A stretch of 64,000 bases of DNA from Syntrophaceae bacterium (GCA_013177825.1 JABLXX010000005.1:62001-126000), one strand, 5' to 3'; shown: positions 31,292-39,542, counted from the first letter of the stretch. The notes: generated by a model not told the origin, from the letters alone. Translations and numbers: made by a program.

Positions 31292-31515
31292 GCTCCCTCC
31301 CCGTTCCGGCCGCAGGCGGAATGCGGCGTCAGGCAGACTAGGGTCTTTTTGCGGGTCCGTCAAGGCTGGAAATGTAATGGACGCATCGTCCCCGATCAAC
31401 TATAAGAAACGCGGCCCTCGGCGGGGAGGCGGCCCCGGGGCGAAAGGAGACGGCGGGAAAAAATCGGAATTCAAATCCGGTTGCTTTCCGTTTTCGACAG
31501 CGTTTTTCCACCTCT
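31292..31515. other. Intergenic region between divergent recycling genes
   Basis: Part of a 363-bp gap (31292-31654) shared by the SpoIID-led operon and the C26-ampG pair. It holds the minus promoter at 31335-31363. A possible plus promoter is TTGCGG (31349-31354) with TGTAAT 18 nt later. The rest is G-rich without a gene; repeat copy 4 fills the right end. Confidence 0.5.
31335..31363 (-). promoter_or_regulatory. Promoter of the seven-gene muropeptide operon
   Basis: On the minus strand, TTGACG (31363-31358), a 17-nt spacer and TAGTCT (31340-31335) form a good sigma-70 promoter about 44 bp before the SpoIID start codon. Confidence 0.68.
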
Positions 31516-31638
31516 GCGGCTGTTCAAAAAGGGTTGAATGCAAGGCGCCCGAAGTTCCGGGCTGCGAGGCGTACTTTGTCGTACGTCGAGCGGCACGGGA
31601 CAAGGGCAACGCGGCAGACGCCCTTTTTCAACAGCCGC
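31516..31638 (+). repeat. Dispersed inverted-repeat element, copy 4
   Basis: 123 bp with 18-nt arms (GCGGCTGTTCAAAAAGGG at 31516-31533; CCCTTTTTCAACAGCCGC at 31621-31638; 17 of 18 pairs). Internal words match copies 2 and 3 (AATGCAAGGCGCCCG, GCGTAC, GTACGTCGAGCGGC, GACAAGGGCAACGCGGCAGACG). It ends 16 bp before the start codon of the C26 peptidase gene, so it lies in that gene's leader. Confidence 0.9.
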
Positions 31639-31654
31639 ACACAGGGAATACCCT

Positions 31655-32461
31655 ATGGAGAACCAACCCCTTATCGGCCTCAACATGTCCGTCCTGGAGC
31701 AGGAAGGGGCGGACGTCCTCCGGGTCCACCTGGACTATCCGGATGCCGTCGCGGCCGCCGGCGGTTGGCCCCTCTGCCTCCCGGCGCTGGATGATCCGGA
31801 CTTCCTGCGGGAAGTCCTGCCGATGCTCGACGGCGTGCTCTTCGTCGGTGGCGCGGACTACGATCCCGGACATTACGGGGGACACCCCCAGCCGGCGGAA
31901 GAGCTCGTTGCACCCCGGCGCGACCGCTTCGACCTGGAGCTGGCCCGGCGGGTCCTGGAAAACACGGACCTTCCTGTCCTGGGGATCTGCGGCGGCTGCC
32001 AGCTCCTCTGGATCGCCTGCGGGGGCGGCCTTGTCCAGGACATCCGGACCGAATGGGCGGTCCCCGGCGGCGGCCCGCCACTTCCCCACGCAGGAAAAGA
32101 CCGTACCGGGATCGATCCGGGCCCGTATCGCCATGACGTTCTCCTCACTCCGGACAGCCTCGCCGCCGCCGGTGTCGGGAATCCTCCCGGCAACAGGGTC
32201 GAGACCAACTCGTTCCACCACCAGGCGGCCGACCCGGCCCACCCGGCCCGTCACCTTATCGTATCGGGGAAGTCGGAAGACGGTATCGCGGAGGCCGTGG
32301 AGCCCGGCCCCGACACGGACTGGACGCGGTCGGGACGGTTCGTCCTCGGCGTCCAGTGGCACCCGGAGCGGATGCGGGACGAGGAGCCCCAGCGGCGGCT
32401 CTTCGAGGCCCTCGTCGCAGCGGCCCGGATCCGGAAAACGCGGATGCAGAACGGGCGATAG
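31655..32461 (+). CDS. C26-family class I glutamine amidotransferase-like gamma-glutamyl peptidase
   Basis: 268 residues from ATG 31655. The nucleophile elbow is LGICGGCQLL (Cys112) and the His/Glu pair is in QWHPER; FVGGADYDP is also typical of the PuuD/gamma-glutamyl hydrolase branch. Peptidoglycan stem peptides have a gamma-D-Glu bond, and the gene precedes ampG and is divergent from a muropeptide operon, so cleavage of that bond is a plausible role (inference). The ribosome site AGGGAA is weak and lies right behind repeat copy 4. Confidence 0.82.
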   Translation: MENQPLIGLNMSVLEQEGADVLRVHLDYPDAVAAAGGWPLCLPALDDPDFLREVLPMLDGVLFVGGADYDPGHYGGHPQPAEELVAPRRDRFDLELARRVLENTDLPVLGICGGCQLLWIACGGGLVQDIRTEWAVPGGGPPLPHAGKDRTGIDPGPYRHDVLLTPDSLAAAGVGNPPGNRVETNSFHHQAADPAHPARHLIVSGKSEDGIAEAVEPGPDTDWTRSGRFVLGVQWHPERMRDEEPQRRLFEALVAAARIRKTRMQNGR

Positions 32462-32527
32462 CCTGTCCGGGACCGTCCACGCAGGCAGGCAGCGGAAATC
32501 CTCACGCCAGGAGAAACGACGCGTCCC

Positions 32528-33808
32528 ATGATGAACCGCCTCCGCATCGCCCAGATCTATCTCTCCCCCCGGATGCTCCTGATGCTCGTCCTGGGGTTCG
32601 CATCGGGGATGCCCCTGGCCCTTTCCGGAGGGACGCTGACGGCCTGGATGGTGGCGGAGGGCATCGACATCCGGACCATCGGCGTCTTTTCCCTGACAGG
32701 CCTTCCCTACGCCTTCAAGTTCCTCTGGTCCCCCCTGATGGACCGGTACGTCCCGCCCTTCCTGGGCCGCCGGCGGGGCTGGATGCTGGTCACCCAGATC
32801 CTCCTGGTCGTTACCCTGGCCGCCCTGGGCTTTTTCAACCCCTCGTCGAACCTGCCCCTGGTCGCCCTCCTGGCGGTGGCCATTGCTTTCTTCAGCGCCA
32901 GCCAGGACATCGTCCTGGACGCCTACCGGACGGAGTATCTTTCTCCACAGGAGCGGGGCGCCGGCGCCGGCGTCTGGATCATGGGGTACCGGCTCGCCAT
33001 CCTGGTCAGCGGCGCGGCGGCCCTCATCCTGTCGGACCACCTCCCCTGGAGGACCGTCTATGTCCTCATGGGCGGCCTCATGACGATCGGCTGCATCGCC
33101 ACGCTGATCGCCCCGGAGCCCCACCCGGAAGACAGGGAGGGACGGGCCGTGGCGCCGCCCGCAAGCCTGCGGGAAGCGGTGGTCCAACCCCTGCTGGAGT
33201 TCTTCCGGAGACCCGGATCGCTGGAGATCCTGCTCTTCGTCGTTCTCTACAAGATCGGCGACGTGGCGGCGGCCCAGATGACGACGCCCTTCATCCTGCA
33301 GCACGTGGGGTTCTCCCGGACGGAGCTGGGGGCCGTCTTCAAGGGACTCGGGATGGTGGCCACCATCGCCGGGACCCTCGCCGGAGGTGCCCTGATGATC
33401 CGCTGGAGCCTGAAGCGATCCCTCTTTGTCTTCGGCATCCTGCAGGGGATCTCGACCCTCTCCTTCATCCTGCTGGAGTTCACGGGCCGGCAGATCTGGG
33501 CACTGGGAGTCGTGATCGGGATCGAGAACGTCACCAGCGGCATGGGCACGGCGGCCTACACAGCCCTCCTGATGGGCCTGTGCAACACCCGGTTCACCGC
33601 CACCCAGTACGCCCTCCTGAGCAGCCTGATGGCCGTGAGCCGCTATGTAACCGGCGCCCCGACAGGATACCTGGCCGCGGCCGTCGGCTGGCCCGCCTTC
33701 TTCATCGTCTGCACCCTTCTGGCCGCTCCGGGGCTGCTCCTGCTCCTGCGCTACAAACGCTGGGGCGTCAACTCCGAGCCGGACGCAGGTCCTCCTCCCG
33801 GTGATTGA
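32528..33808 (+). CDS. ampG: AmpG-like muropeptide permease (MFS)
   Basis: 426-residue major-facilitator protein with 12 or so hydrophobic segments. The start ILLMLVLGFASGMPLAL-type region, LPYAFKFLWSPLMDRY, LGRRRGW and ASQDIVLDAYRTE (about 120-132) are AmpG hallmarks. AmpG imports GlcNAc-anhydroMurNAc peptides into the cytoplasm. It follows the C26 peptidase gene by 66 bp. AGGAG lies 13 nt before the ATG. It is the entry point of the proposed recycling system. Confidence 0.9.
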   Translation: MMNRLRIAQIYLSPRMLLMLVLGFASGMPLALSGGTLTAWMVAEGIDIRTIGVFSLTGLPYAFKFLWSPLMDRYVPPFLGRRRGWMLVTQILLVVTLAALGFFNPSSNLPLVALLAVAIAFFSASQDIVLDAYRTEYLSPQERGAGAGVWIMGYRLAILVSGAAALILSDHLPWRTVYVLMGGLMTIGCIATLIAPEPHPEDREGRAVAPPASLREAVVQPLLEFFRRPGSLEILLFVVLYKIGDVAAAQMTTPFILQHVGFSRTELGAVFKGLGMVATIAGTLAGGALMIRWSLKRSLFVFGILQGISTLSFILLEFTGRQIWALGVVIGIENVTSGMGTAAYTALLMGLCNTRFTATQYALLSSLMAVSRYVTGAPTGYLAAAVGWPAFFIVCTLLAAPGLLLLLRYKRWGVNSEPDAGPPPGD

Positions 33809-33857
33809 TCGCCGGATTTCTCCCGCTGATTTCTTTTGGGACGGCAAAAACGGAAAT

Positions 33858-33882
33858 AGGGAAAGTGTCCCTGGTTTTTTTT
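33858..33882 (+). terminator. Terminator after ampG
   Basis: A short stem AGGGA (33858-33862) / TCCCT (33868-33872) followed by GG and a run of nine T. The T-run contains the stop codon of the converging hgdC-like gene. Confidence 0.6.
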
Positions 33883-34664
33883 TAGCCTTTGGACAGGTCT
33901 TCCCGGGCGATGAGGGCGGCCCCGAGGGCGCCGGTGAGCTGGCAGGAGTGTGCGATCCGGATCTCCGTTTTGAGCTCCTTCTCCAGGGCCCGGACGACCC
34001 CGCGATTCTTCGCCACGCCGCCGGTGAGGACCACGGGCGGACGGACGCCGAGACGGGAAACGAGCCCGGCGACACGCTTCGCCACGGACTGGTGGATTCC
34101 CGCCAGGACATCCGGCACGGCCTCCCCGCGGGACAAGTGGGAGATCACCTCCGACTCGGCGAAGACCGTGCAGATGCTGCTGATGGAGACCGTGCGGGCG
34201 CTGGTCTTCGAGACCTCCGCTAGCCTTTCGACCTCCAGCCCCAGGACTCGGGCCATCACCTCCAGGAAGCGCCCCGTCCCGGCGGCACACTTGTCGTTCA
34301 TGACGAAATTCCGGACAAAGCCCCGGTCCGGATCCACCTCGATGGCCTTCACGTCCTGGCCGCCGATGTCGATGATCGTCCGGGCCTCCGGCATCCGGTG
34401 GAGCACCCCTCGGGCGTGGCAGGTGATCTCGCTGACCTGCCGGTCCGCCCCTTGCCAGGTGACCCGCCCGTAGCCGGTGGCGATCGTCCGCCCTACGTCC
34501 TCCGGCGCGATTTCCGCCTGTGCGAAGGCCTCCCGGAGCGCCCGCTCGGGTCCCGTCGTGCCGGTTCCCACCGGGATAACAGCCTGACCTGCCACTTCCC
34601 CGTTGTCCCCGAGAATGACCGCCTTCGACGAGGCGGAGCCGATGTCGATGCCCAGCGTATACAT
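33882..34664 (-). CDS. hgdC: 2-hydroxyacyl-CoA dehydratase activator (HgdC/BadF-BcrA type)
   Basis: 260-residue ASKHA-fold ATPase that delivers a high-energy electron to the dehydratase. The N-terminal phosphate loop is LGIDIGSASSKAV and the cluster ligands are Cys126 (NDKCAAGTGRF) and Cys165 (ISSICTVFAESEV), which hold one [4Fe-4S] between two subunits. TGGVAKN and GALGAALIA complete the ATP fold. It is the last gene of hgdA-B-C, 3 bp after hgdB. Very oxygen-sensitive family, typical of strict anaerobes. Confidence 0.92.
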   Translation of the reverse strand: MYTLGIDIGSASSKAVILGDNGEVAGQAVIPVGTGTTGPERALREAFAQAEIAPEDVGRTIATGYGRVTWQGADRQVSEITCHARGVLHRMPEARTIIDIGGQDVKAIEVDPDRGFVRNFVMNDKCAAGTGRFLEVMARVLGLEVERLAEVSKTSARTVSISSICTVFAESEVISHLSRGEAVPDVLAGIHQSVAKRVAGLVSRLGVRPPVVLTGGVAKNRGVVRALEKELKTEIRIAHSCQLTGALGAALIAREDLSKG

Positions 34665-34667
34665 GCG

Positions 34668-35801
34668 TCAGATCATCTCCGCGAAGGACTGGAGGCGCGT
34701 CCGGGCCTGCTCCAGGGACATCCGCGGCTCCACTTCCAGGTGAAGGACGGGGATGCCCGCTGCCTCGAATTCTTTCCGGTAGAGGGGATAGTCCATCTCC
34801 TCGGGATCGCAGAACTGCATCATCAGGACGACGAGGCCCCGGGCCCCGGAATTCCGCACGAGGTCCAGGAGGATCCGGTTTCTCTCCTTTCCCGGATCGA
34901 AGGCCAGGGAGCAGCCCTCGACGAGGGACCAGCGGCGGGCAAGGCGCTCCAGGGGATCGCCCCCGTCGGGCACGTCGGTCCGGAAGGCCCTGGATTCCTG
35001 GGCCAGGTCGTCGGCCGCGATGTCCAGGCCGACCTCTGCGAACAGCCCGAGGAGGCCCTCCGGCTCGGCCATGATCCCCGTCAGAACGACCCGCTTCCCA
35101 GATACGGCCTCCTCCGGCAGCGACTGCAGGAGGCCCGTCAGCTCGCCGACAAGGGCGGCATGGTCCGCCCGGTCCATGAAATAACCGCTCTTCGCGACGG
35201 CGTGGCGGATCCGGGGGGATACGAGGGACGAATGCCGGGGCGCTTCCTCGAAAAAGGCCCGCATGACCCGGCGATGATCGTTGAAGATCACGATGGCCTG
35301 GTCGAGGTCCTGCGCCGTAACCGCCCGCCCGGCGATCTCCGCCAGCCGGTCCCGGACCTTTTCATACTCCGCCCGGAGATACGCCACTCCCTCGGGACTC
35401 CGGCGGTTCTGCGGGTGGACCACCGGCACGAAGGGGATGCCCGACCGGGCGGCCCGGAAATTCTGGCCGAAGAAGGTCAGGCTCTCGCAGAGGGCCGGAA
35501 CGATCATGGCGGCGAGGTCGTCGTAGACGCCCCGGAGGGCCAGTTCCAGGGCCGATTTCACCAGGGGACAGGCGAAGGGTGGGAAATAGTGGCCCGCCAT
35601 GGACGCATCCGCCGTCCCGCCCCAGACGCCCACGGGAAGCATCCCCGCGGCATGAACGATCTCCTCGGGGGCGTAATAGGGCAGGACGCCGACCAAGGGC
35701 TTCCCCTTCTCCCGCTTCAATCTCTGTGCGGCTTCGCCGGGACGGGCGGCGGTTTCCTCCAGTTCGGACAGGATCGCCCGGATTCGCTTCTCCCCGGTCA
35801 T
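34668..35801 (-). CDS. hgdB: 2-hydroxyacyl-CoA dehydratase, HgdB/BcrC-type subunit
   Basis: 377 residues from ATG 35801, which overlaps the hgdA stop in an ATGA. YYAPEEIVHAAGMLPVGVWG, PFACPLVKSA, PALCESL and MMQFCDPEEMDYPLY hold the cluster-ligating Cys residues of this family. With the alpha subunit it forms the dehydratase that eliminates water from (R)-2-hydroxyacyl-CoA by a ketyl radical. The CoA substrate cannot be read from sequence; benzoyl-CoA reductase subunits are the related alternative, but four subunits would then be expected. Confidence 0.88.
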   Translation of the reverse strand: MTGEKRIRAILSELEETAARPGEAAQRLKREKGKPLVGVLPYYAPEEIVHAAGMLPVGVWGGTADASMAGHYFPPFACPLVKSALELALRGVYDDLAAMIVPALCESLTFFGQNFRAARSGIPFVPVVHPQNRRSPEGVAYLRAEYEKVRDRLAEIAGRAVTAQDLDQAIVIFNDHRRVMRAFFEEAPRHSSLVSPRIRHAVAKSGYFMDRADHAALVGELTGLLQSLPEEAVSGKRVVLTGIMAEPEGLLGLFAEVGLDIAADDLAQESRAFRTDVPDGGDPLERLARRWSLVEGCSLAFDPGKERNRILLDLVRNSGARGLVVLMMQFCDPEEMDYPLYRKEFEAAGIPVLHLEVEPRMSLEQARTRLQSFAEMI

Positions 35802-37024
35802 CGCCCTGCCTCCTTCCGGGACTCCATCATCTCGACAAGGGCCTGGACCCTCGTGTCGAACTGGGCGGCAACGAAGATCCGCGGGTCCGCCTGGTCCCCG
35901 TCGAAGGTGATGTAGGGCACGCCGGTTTCGGCGAAGACCCGCCGCTGCGCCTCGTAGGTCGTGAAGTCCATGACCTTGCAGCTCCGGTTCATGTGATAGA
36001 CCGCGCCGTCGCAGCGGCCCTGCCGGATGATCTCGACCCGCTTCTCCACCGCCTTCTCCAGGCTCATGTTGTTCGCGATGGAGGCGTAGGCCCGGGCCAT
36101 GCCGTCCAGGTCGCCCGTCTCGTACTGGACGGCCCAGCCGTCGGGGTAGTTGGAGCCGGTGATGTTGATGCCCCAGGAGCGGAAGGCCTTCGCCGTGTGG
36201 GCGAGCTGCGGCCAGCAGGCGATGCCGTCGAACATGATCCGGAACTTCTCCGCGGCATCCCGGAACGGCCCTTCGCCACGGGCAATTTTCCCCTCCATCT
36301 CCCGGATCCACAGGCGGAGGACCTCCGTCGTCTCGGCGCGCCCTCGCATGAAGACCATCAGGGTCAGATAGTTGTAGAAGTCGAAGCCGTTCGCCGGCGA
36401 CGGAACGTGGCCCACAAGTTCGAAGGCCCGCTTCCACAGCCGGGCGTTCTCCCGGGAGATCTCCATCACCTCCCGGAACCGTTCCTGGTCGAACGGGCGG
36501 CCCGTCAGGTCCTCCAGCTGCCCGACGAGGCGGTCGAACTGGGCCCGGATGTACCGCACCCGCGCATCATCCACGGCGCCCTCCGGGTTGTAGGGCATGT
36601 CGATCATGAACAGGGGAACCCCCAGCTCCTTCGCGAGGTTTTCGTACCACTTGACGATCATGGTGCAGTAGTTGTTGCAGCAGACGACGAAGTCAGGAAC
36701 CGGCGCCGGCGGCACGTCATCGTCTCCCTCTGCCCCTTCCAGGAGGTAACCGAAGTTGACCCGCATGTACCCGCAGACGTCGGCGTGATAGCCGTACCCC
36801 TCGGCCCGCTCCAGGAACCCGAGGGCCCGCTTCCGGGCCGAGATGACGGCCGAGTGGTTCTCCGGGTAGACGAGGGGCAGGTCCATGGTCTCGAAGAACT
36901 CCTGGGGCACGATGGCCGTGGACCAGCCGACGGGCCTTCCGGCGGCCTTGGCCGCCGCCGCGTCGGCATAAACCTTCCGTGCGTAGTGATCCAGGAGCTG
37001 TTTGGAAGTAACGTTCTCGCTCAT
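35798..37024 (-). CDS. hgdA: 2-hydroxyacyl-CoA dehydratase, HgdA-type subunit
   Basis: 408-residue larger subunit. VVCCNNYCTMIVKWYENLA, GSNYPDGWAVQYE and HMNRSCKVMDF carry conserved Cys and substrate-site residues; PYITFDGDQADPRIF is the C-terminal hallmark. First gene of the hgdABC set, 75 bp downstream of the small 73-residue gene, and so possibly transcribed with the 5'-nucleotidase. It would act in amino-acid or hydroxy-acid fermentation. Confidence 0.88.
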   Translation of the reverse strand: MSENVTSKQLLDHYARKVYADAAAAKAAGRPVGWSTAIVPQEFFETMDLPLVYPENHSAVISARKRALGFLERAEGYGYHADVCGYMRVNFGYLLEGAEGDDDVPPAPVPDFVVCCNNYCTMIVKWYENLAKELGVPLFMIDMPYNPEGAVDDARVRYIRAQFDRLVGQLEDLTGRPFDQERFREVMEISRENARLWKRAFELVGHVPSPANGFDFYNYLTLMVFMRGRAETTEVLRLWIREMEGKIARGEGPFRDAAEKFRIMFDGIACWPQLAHTAKAFRSWGINITGSNYPDGWAVQYETGDLDGMARAYASIANNMSLEKAVEKRVEIIRQGRCDGAVYHMNRSCKVMDFTTYEAQRRVFAETGVPYITFDGDQADPRIFVAAQFDTRVQALVEMMESRKEAGR

Positions 37025-37099
37025 TCTTTACCCTTTTCGTTCGGGACGGCCCGGTCTCCGCACCGGGCGGACCGTTTCCATCCTGTTCCTTCGCACCCT

Positions 37100-37321
37100 T
37101 CACCGCCGCTCCGGCAGTGCCACGTACAGTCGGGCCCCGTCGTGGAGGGCACCTTCCAGGCCGAGGACGAATCCGTTTTCGTCCCGGACCGCCACGTCAC
37201 CATCGAGCGCAGGCTTGTACAGGTCGCCTCCGGCGGCGATCAGGGCGTGCTTTACCGCCAGACCCCGGTAGATCGTCATGGGCCGGTCGTTCACGAAGAC
37301 CCGGATTCGCTCCTTTTCCAT
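37100..37321 (-). CDS. Small hypothetical protein, possible beta-grasp fold
   Basis: 73 residues. The pattern (RIRVFVNDRPMTIYRGLAV, KHALIAAG, then FVLGLEGALHDGARLYVAL) alternates strands and one helix in a way that resembles a ubiquitin-like or small ferredoxin beta-grasp, but there are no Cys and no C-terminal GG. It lies 63 bp after the 5'-nucleotidase gene and 75 bp before hgdA. Function unknown. Confidence 0.6.
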   Translation of the reverse strand: MEKERIRVFVNDRPMTIYRGLAVKHALIAAGGDLYKPALDGDVAVRDENGFVLGLEGALHDGARLYVALPERR

Positions 37322-37384
37322 GAATTTGCCTCCCCGCTGCCCGCATCAGGCAGCGAACCTCGATCAGGGTGCGGCGGAAGCCCT

Positions 37385-38953
37385 TCAGATTCCCCTCACC
37401 TCGATGCGCCCCTCGATGCGGGGCCGGACGGGGGAATGTTTTTTCAGGTAGGCCGCCGCGACGTCCCGGAGGTCGTCTCCGTACACGACGTTCTTCCCCT
37501 CCCGGAACACGGTGAACTCGTCTCCCCCCGCCGCCAGGAAGTCGTTCGTGACGACCCGGTACGTCTTTTCCGCCGCGAGGGGCCGGCCGTCGATCTCGAC
37601 GCCCACAATCCGCTGTCCGGCAGGCCTTGTCAGATCGGCCGTCACCCGGAGTCCGGAGATCTGGAGGCTTCCGCGGCTCCCGCGGGCGCTCTCTTCCAGG
37701 ATCTGAAGCACCTGTCGCCCCGTCAGGTCCATGGAGACCAGGAGGTTGTCGAAGGGCAGGAGGGTGTAAAGAATCTCCAGCGTGACGGCCCCCCGGGAGA
37801 TGTCCGTCCGGATGCCGCCGCTGTTCATCAGGGCGATGTCGGCCCCTGCGGCCTCCCTCATGGCGTCGGCGATCAGGTCGCCCAGGTTCGACTCGCCCCG
37901 GTAATTCCGCGTCAGGTCGACCTCCGTCGAGCCGACGACGGCGGCGAAGCGGTCCCGGATCCGGTCGTCGTAGGACGCCACGATCGCGGCAATCGCCGGA
38001 TCGAAGGAATCCTTCGGCCCGGAATAGACGGCCTTCAGCTCGTTTTTCTCCGTGAAACCCGTGATCCGGCCCTCCTCCGGATCCACCTGCAGTTCGAGAA
38101 CACCCAGGTACTGGCCGTAGCAGCCCGCCTGGACGATCACCGTCTTCCCCACGACGACGGGGTCCATCACGGCCGTGTGGCTGTGGCCGCCGACGATGAC
38201 GTCGATACCTTCCACCTCCCCGGCGGTTTTCCGGTCCGCGTCGAGCCCGCAGTGGGAAAGGACGACGACGAGGCGCGCCCCTTCCGCCCGGACCTGCCGG
38301 ATCAGCCCAGGCAGGACGTCCTTCGGCTCCCGGAACGTCAGCCCCGCCACGTTCCCGGGCTTCGTCGTCCAGGCCGTCTCGGGGGTCGTGATCCCAATGA
38401 CGGCGATCCGGATCCCCTTCCGTTCCGCGATGATCCATGGCTTCACGCCCGGCAGCCCCTTTCCCTGCCCGTCGACAATGTTCGCCGCGAGCCAGGGCGT
38501 GCGGGCCGCCGTCCGGAGTTTCCTCAGGGTGTCCATCCCCCAGTCGAACTCGTGGTTGCCCACGGCCATGGCGTCGAAGGCCAGCGCGTTCATGATCTCC
38601 GTCACGGGCGCCCCCCGGAAGACGTTGGAGATCGCCGTCCCCTGGAACATGTCGCCCCCCGAAAGGAGCAGCGTTCCCTGCGGGTTTTTCGCCCGCTCGT
38701 CCTCGATCATCTGCGCCAGCCAGGCGGCCCCGCCGACGGGCCGCTCGGGGTCCACCGTCTTGACGACGCCGGGCAGGATGTGGCCGTGGGTATCGTTGAC
38801 GTGAAGGATCGTGAGCGCGACGGTGGGTCGTGCGCCCGCCGTGCCGGCAAGCGTGCAGACGGCCGTCAGGCAGAGGAGAAGGATCAGTAACAGGGCCGTC
38901 CCTGGAAAAGAACGGATCCTGCCGGTTCCCAGTGCCGATTTCTTCCAATTCAT
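37385..38953 (-). CDS. Secreted 5'-nucleotidase / 2',3'-cyclic phosphodiesterase (UshA-like)
   Basis: 522 residues from ATG 38953 (MNWKKSALG). An N-terminal signal follows (FPGTALLLILLLCLTAVC, cleavage near GAR). Metallophosphatase motifs: ILHVNDTHGH, SGGDMFQG, VGNHEFDWG and GGHSHT for the two-metal site. The C-terminal substrate domain has MNSGGIRTDI and TNDFLAAGGDEF. Periplasmic hydrolysis of nucleotides for phosphate and nucleoside salvage is expected. Confidence 0.92.
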   Translation of the reverse strand: MNWKKSALGTGRIRSFPGTALLLILLLCLTAVCTLAGTAGARPTVALTILHVNDTHGHILPGVVKTVDPERPVGGAAWLAQMIEDERAKNPQGTLLLSGGDMFQGTAISNVFRGAPVTEIMNALAFDAMAVGNHEFDWGMDTLRKLRTAARTPWLAANIVDGQGKGLPGVKPWIIAERKGIRIAVIGITTPETAWTTKPGNVAGLTFREPKDVLPGLIRQVRAEGARLVVVLSHCGLDADRKTAGEVEGIDVIVGGHSHTAVMDPVVVGKTVIVQAGCYGQYLGVLELQVDPEEGRITGFTEKNELKAVYSGPKDSFDPAIAAIVASYDDRIRDRFAAVVGSTEVDLTRNYRGESNLGDLIADAMREAAGADIALMNSGGIRTDISRGAVTLEILYTLLPFDNLLVSMDLTGRQVLQILEESARGSRGSLQISGLRVTADLTRPAGQRIVGVEIDGRPLAAEKTYRVVTNDFLAAGGDEFTVFREGKNVVYGDDLRDVAAAYLKKHSPVRPRIEGRIEVRGI

Positions 38954-39011
38954 GAGCTCTCCCTTGGAACCGACGTTTTTCAAGCCCGGCATTGCCGGCC
39001 GGTCGAATCGT

Positions 39012-39272
39012 TCACAGGACGATCCGGACGGCCGGGTGGTTTTTCAGCATCTCGTAAAGGCTTGTCCGGACATTCTCGTCCGCCACGGTCAACTCGACAT
39101 TCAGGCAGCAGTAACGGCCAGTGGCGCTCGTATTGGAAAGCGCCACCGTATGGGGAAGATTCTGGACCACCTGAGTCACCGCCTCCCGCAGGGCCGCCTC
39201 GTCGGGGCCTATGATCTTGTAAACCCATTGGCACGGATACTCAATGACGGGCTTCCGATTCTTTCCACTCAT
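39012..39272 (-). CDS. DUF493 family protein (YbeD-like)
   Basis: 86-residue ACT-like protein of the DUF493 family: IEYPCQWVYKIIG, AVTQVVQNLP, ATGRYCCLNVELTV and LYEMLKNHPAVRIVL in order. AAAGGAG precedes the ATG at 39272. E. coli YbeD belongs here and its exact role is unsettled. It ends 60 bp before the 5'-nucleotidase start on the same strand. Confidence 0.85.
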   Translation of the reverse strand: MSGKNRKPVIEYPCQWVYKIIGPDEAALREAVTQVVQNLPHTVALSNTSATGRYCCLNVELTVADENVRTSLYEMLKNHPAVRIVL

Positions 39273-39542
39273 GATGTGTCGCTCCTTTATCCGAGGCGGG
39301 CGGGACCGCGGCCTGCAGGCCTTTATTGCATGAACGGGCTTGCACTGAAAAGCACTATGATGCGTAATGCCCATGACCTGGAGGGAAGGCATCAACATTT
39401 CTCGGAATATTTCGAATCCAGCATCCATGGAGGGAGCCGGCGGGATCAACGCCGCCTGCAGGCGGCCGGCCGAACCGCTATTTGGCCATGCACGTCCCTC
39501 CATCCTGTGGTAGAAAGCGGTGCCGGAAATGCCGGAGGAGCT
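39273..39542. other. Intergenic region with two CCTGCAGG palindromes
   Basis: 270 bp between divergent genes. GGCCTGCAGGCC (39310-39321) and GCCGCCTGCAGGCGGC (39451-39466) are perfect palindromes with the same core. No clear gene or promoter is recognised. They may be an operator pair or chance in GC-rich DNA. Confidence 0.3.

Noticed and set aside
31628..34111. An 827-codon open frame on the minus strand
   Set aside because: It lies antisense to the C26 peptidase and ampG genes and has no recognisable motif; its codon pattern mirrors that of the real genes.
35579..38890. A 1103-codon open frame on the plus strand
   Set aside because: It is antisense to hgdB, hgdA, the small gene and the 5'-nucleotidase, all with clear family motifs; long antisense frames are common in GC-rich DNA. 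Its sequence is low-complexity Pro/Arg/Gly/Asp-rich with no domain.
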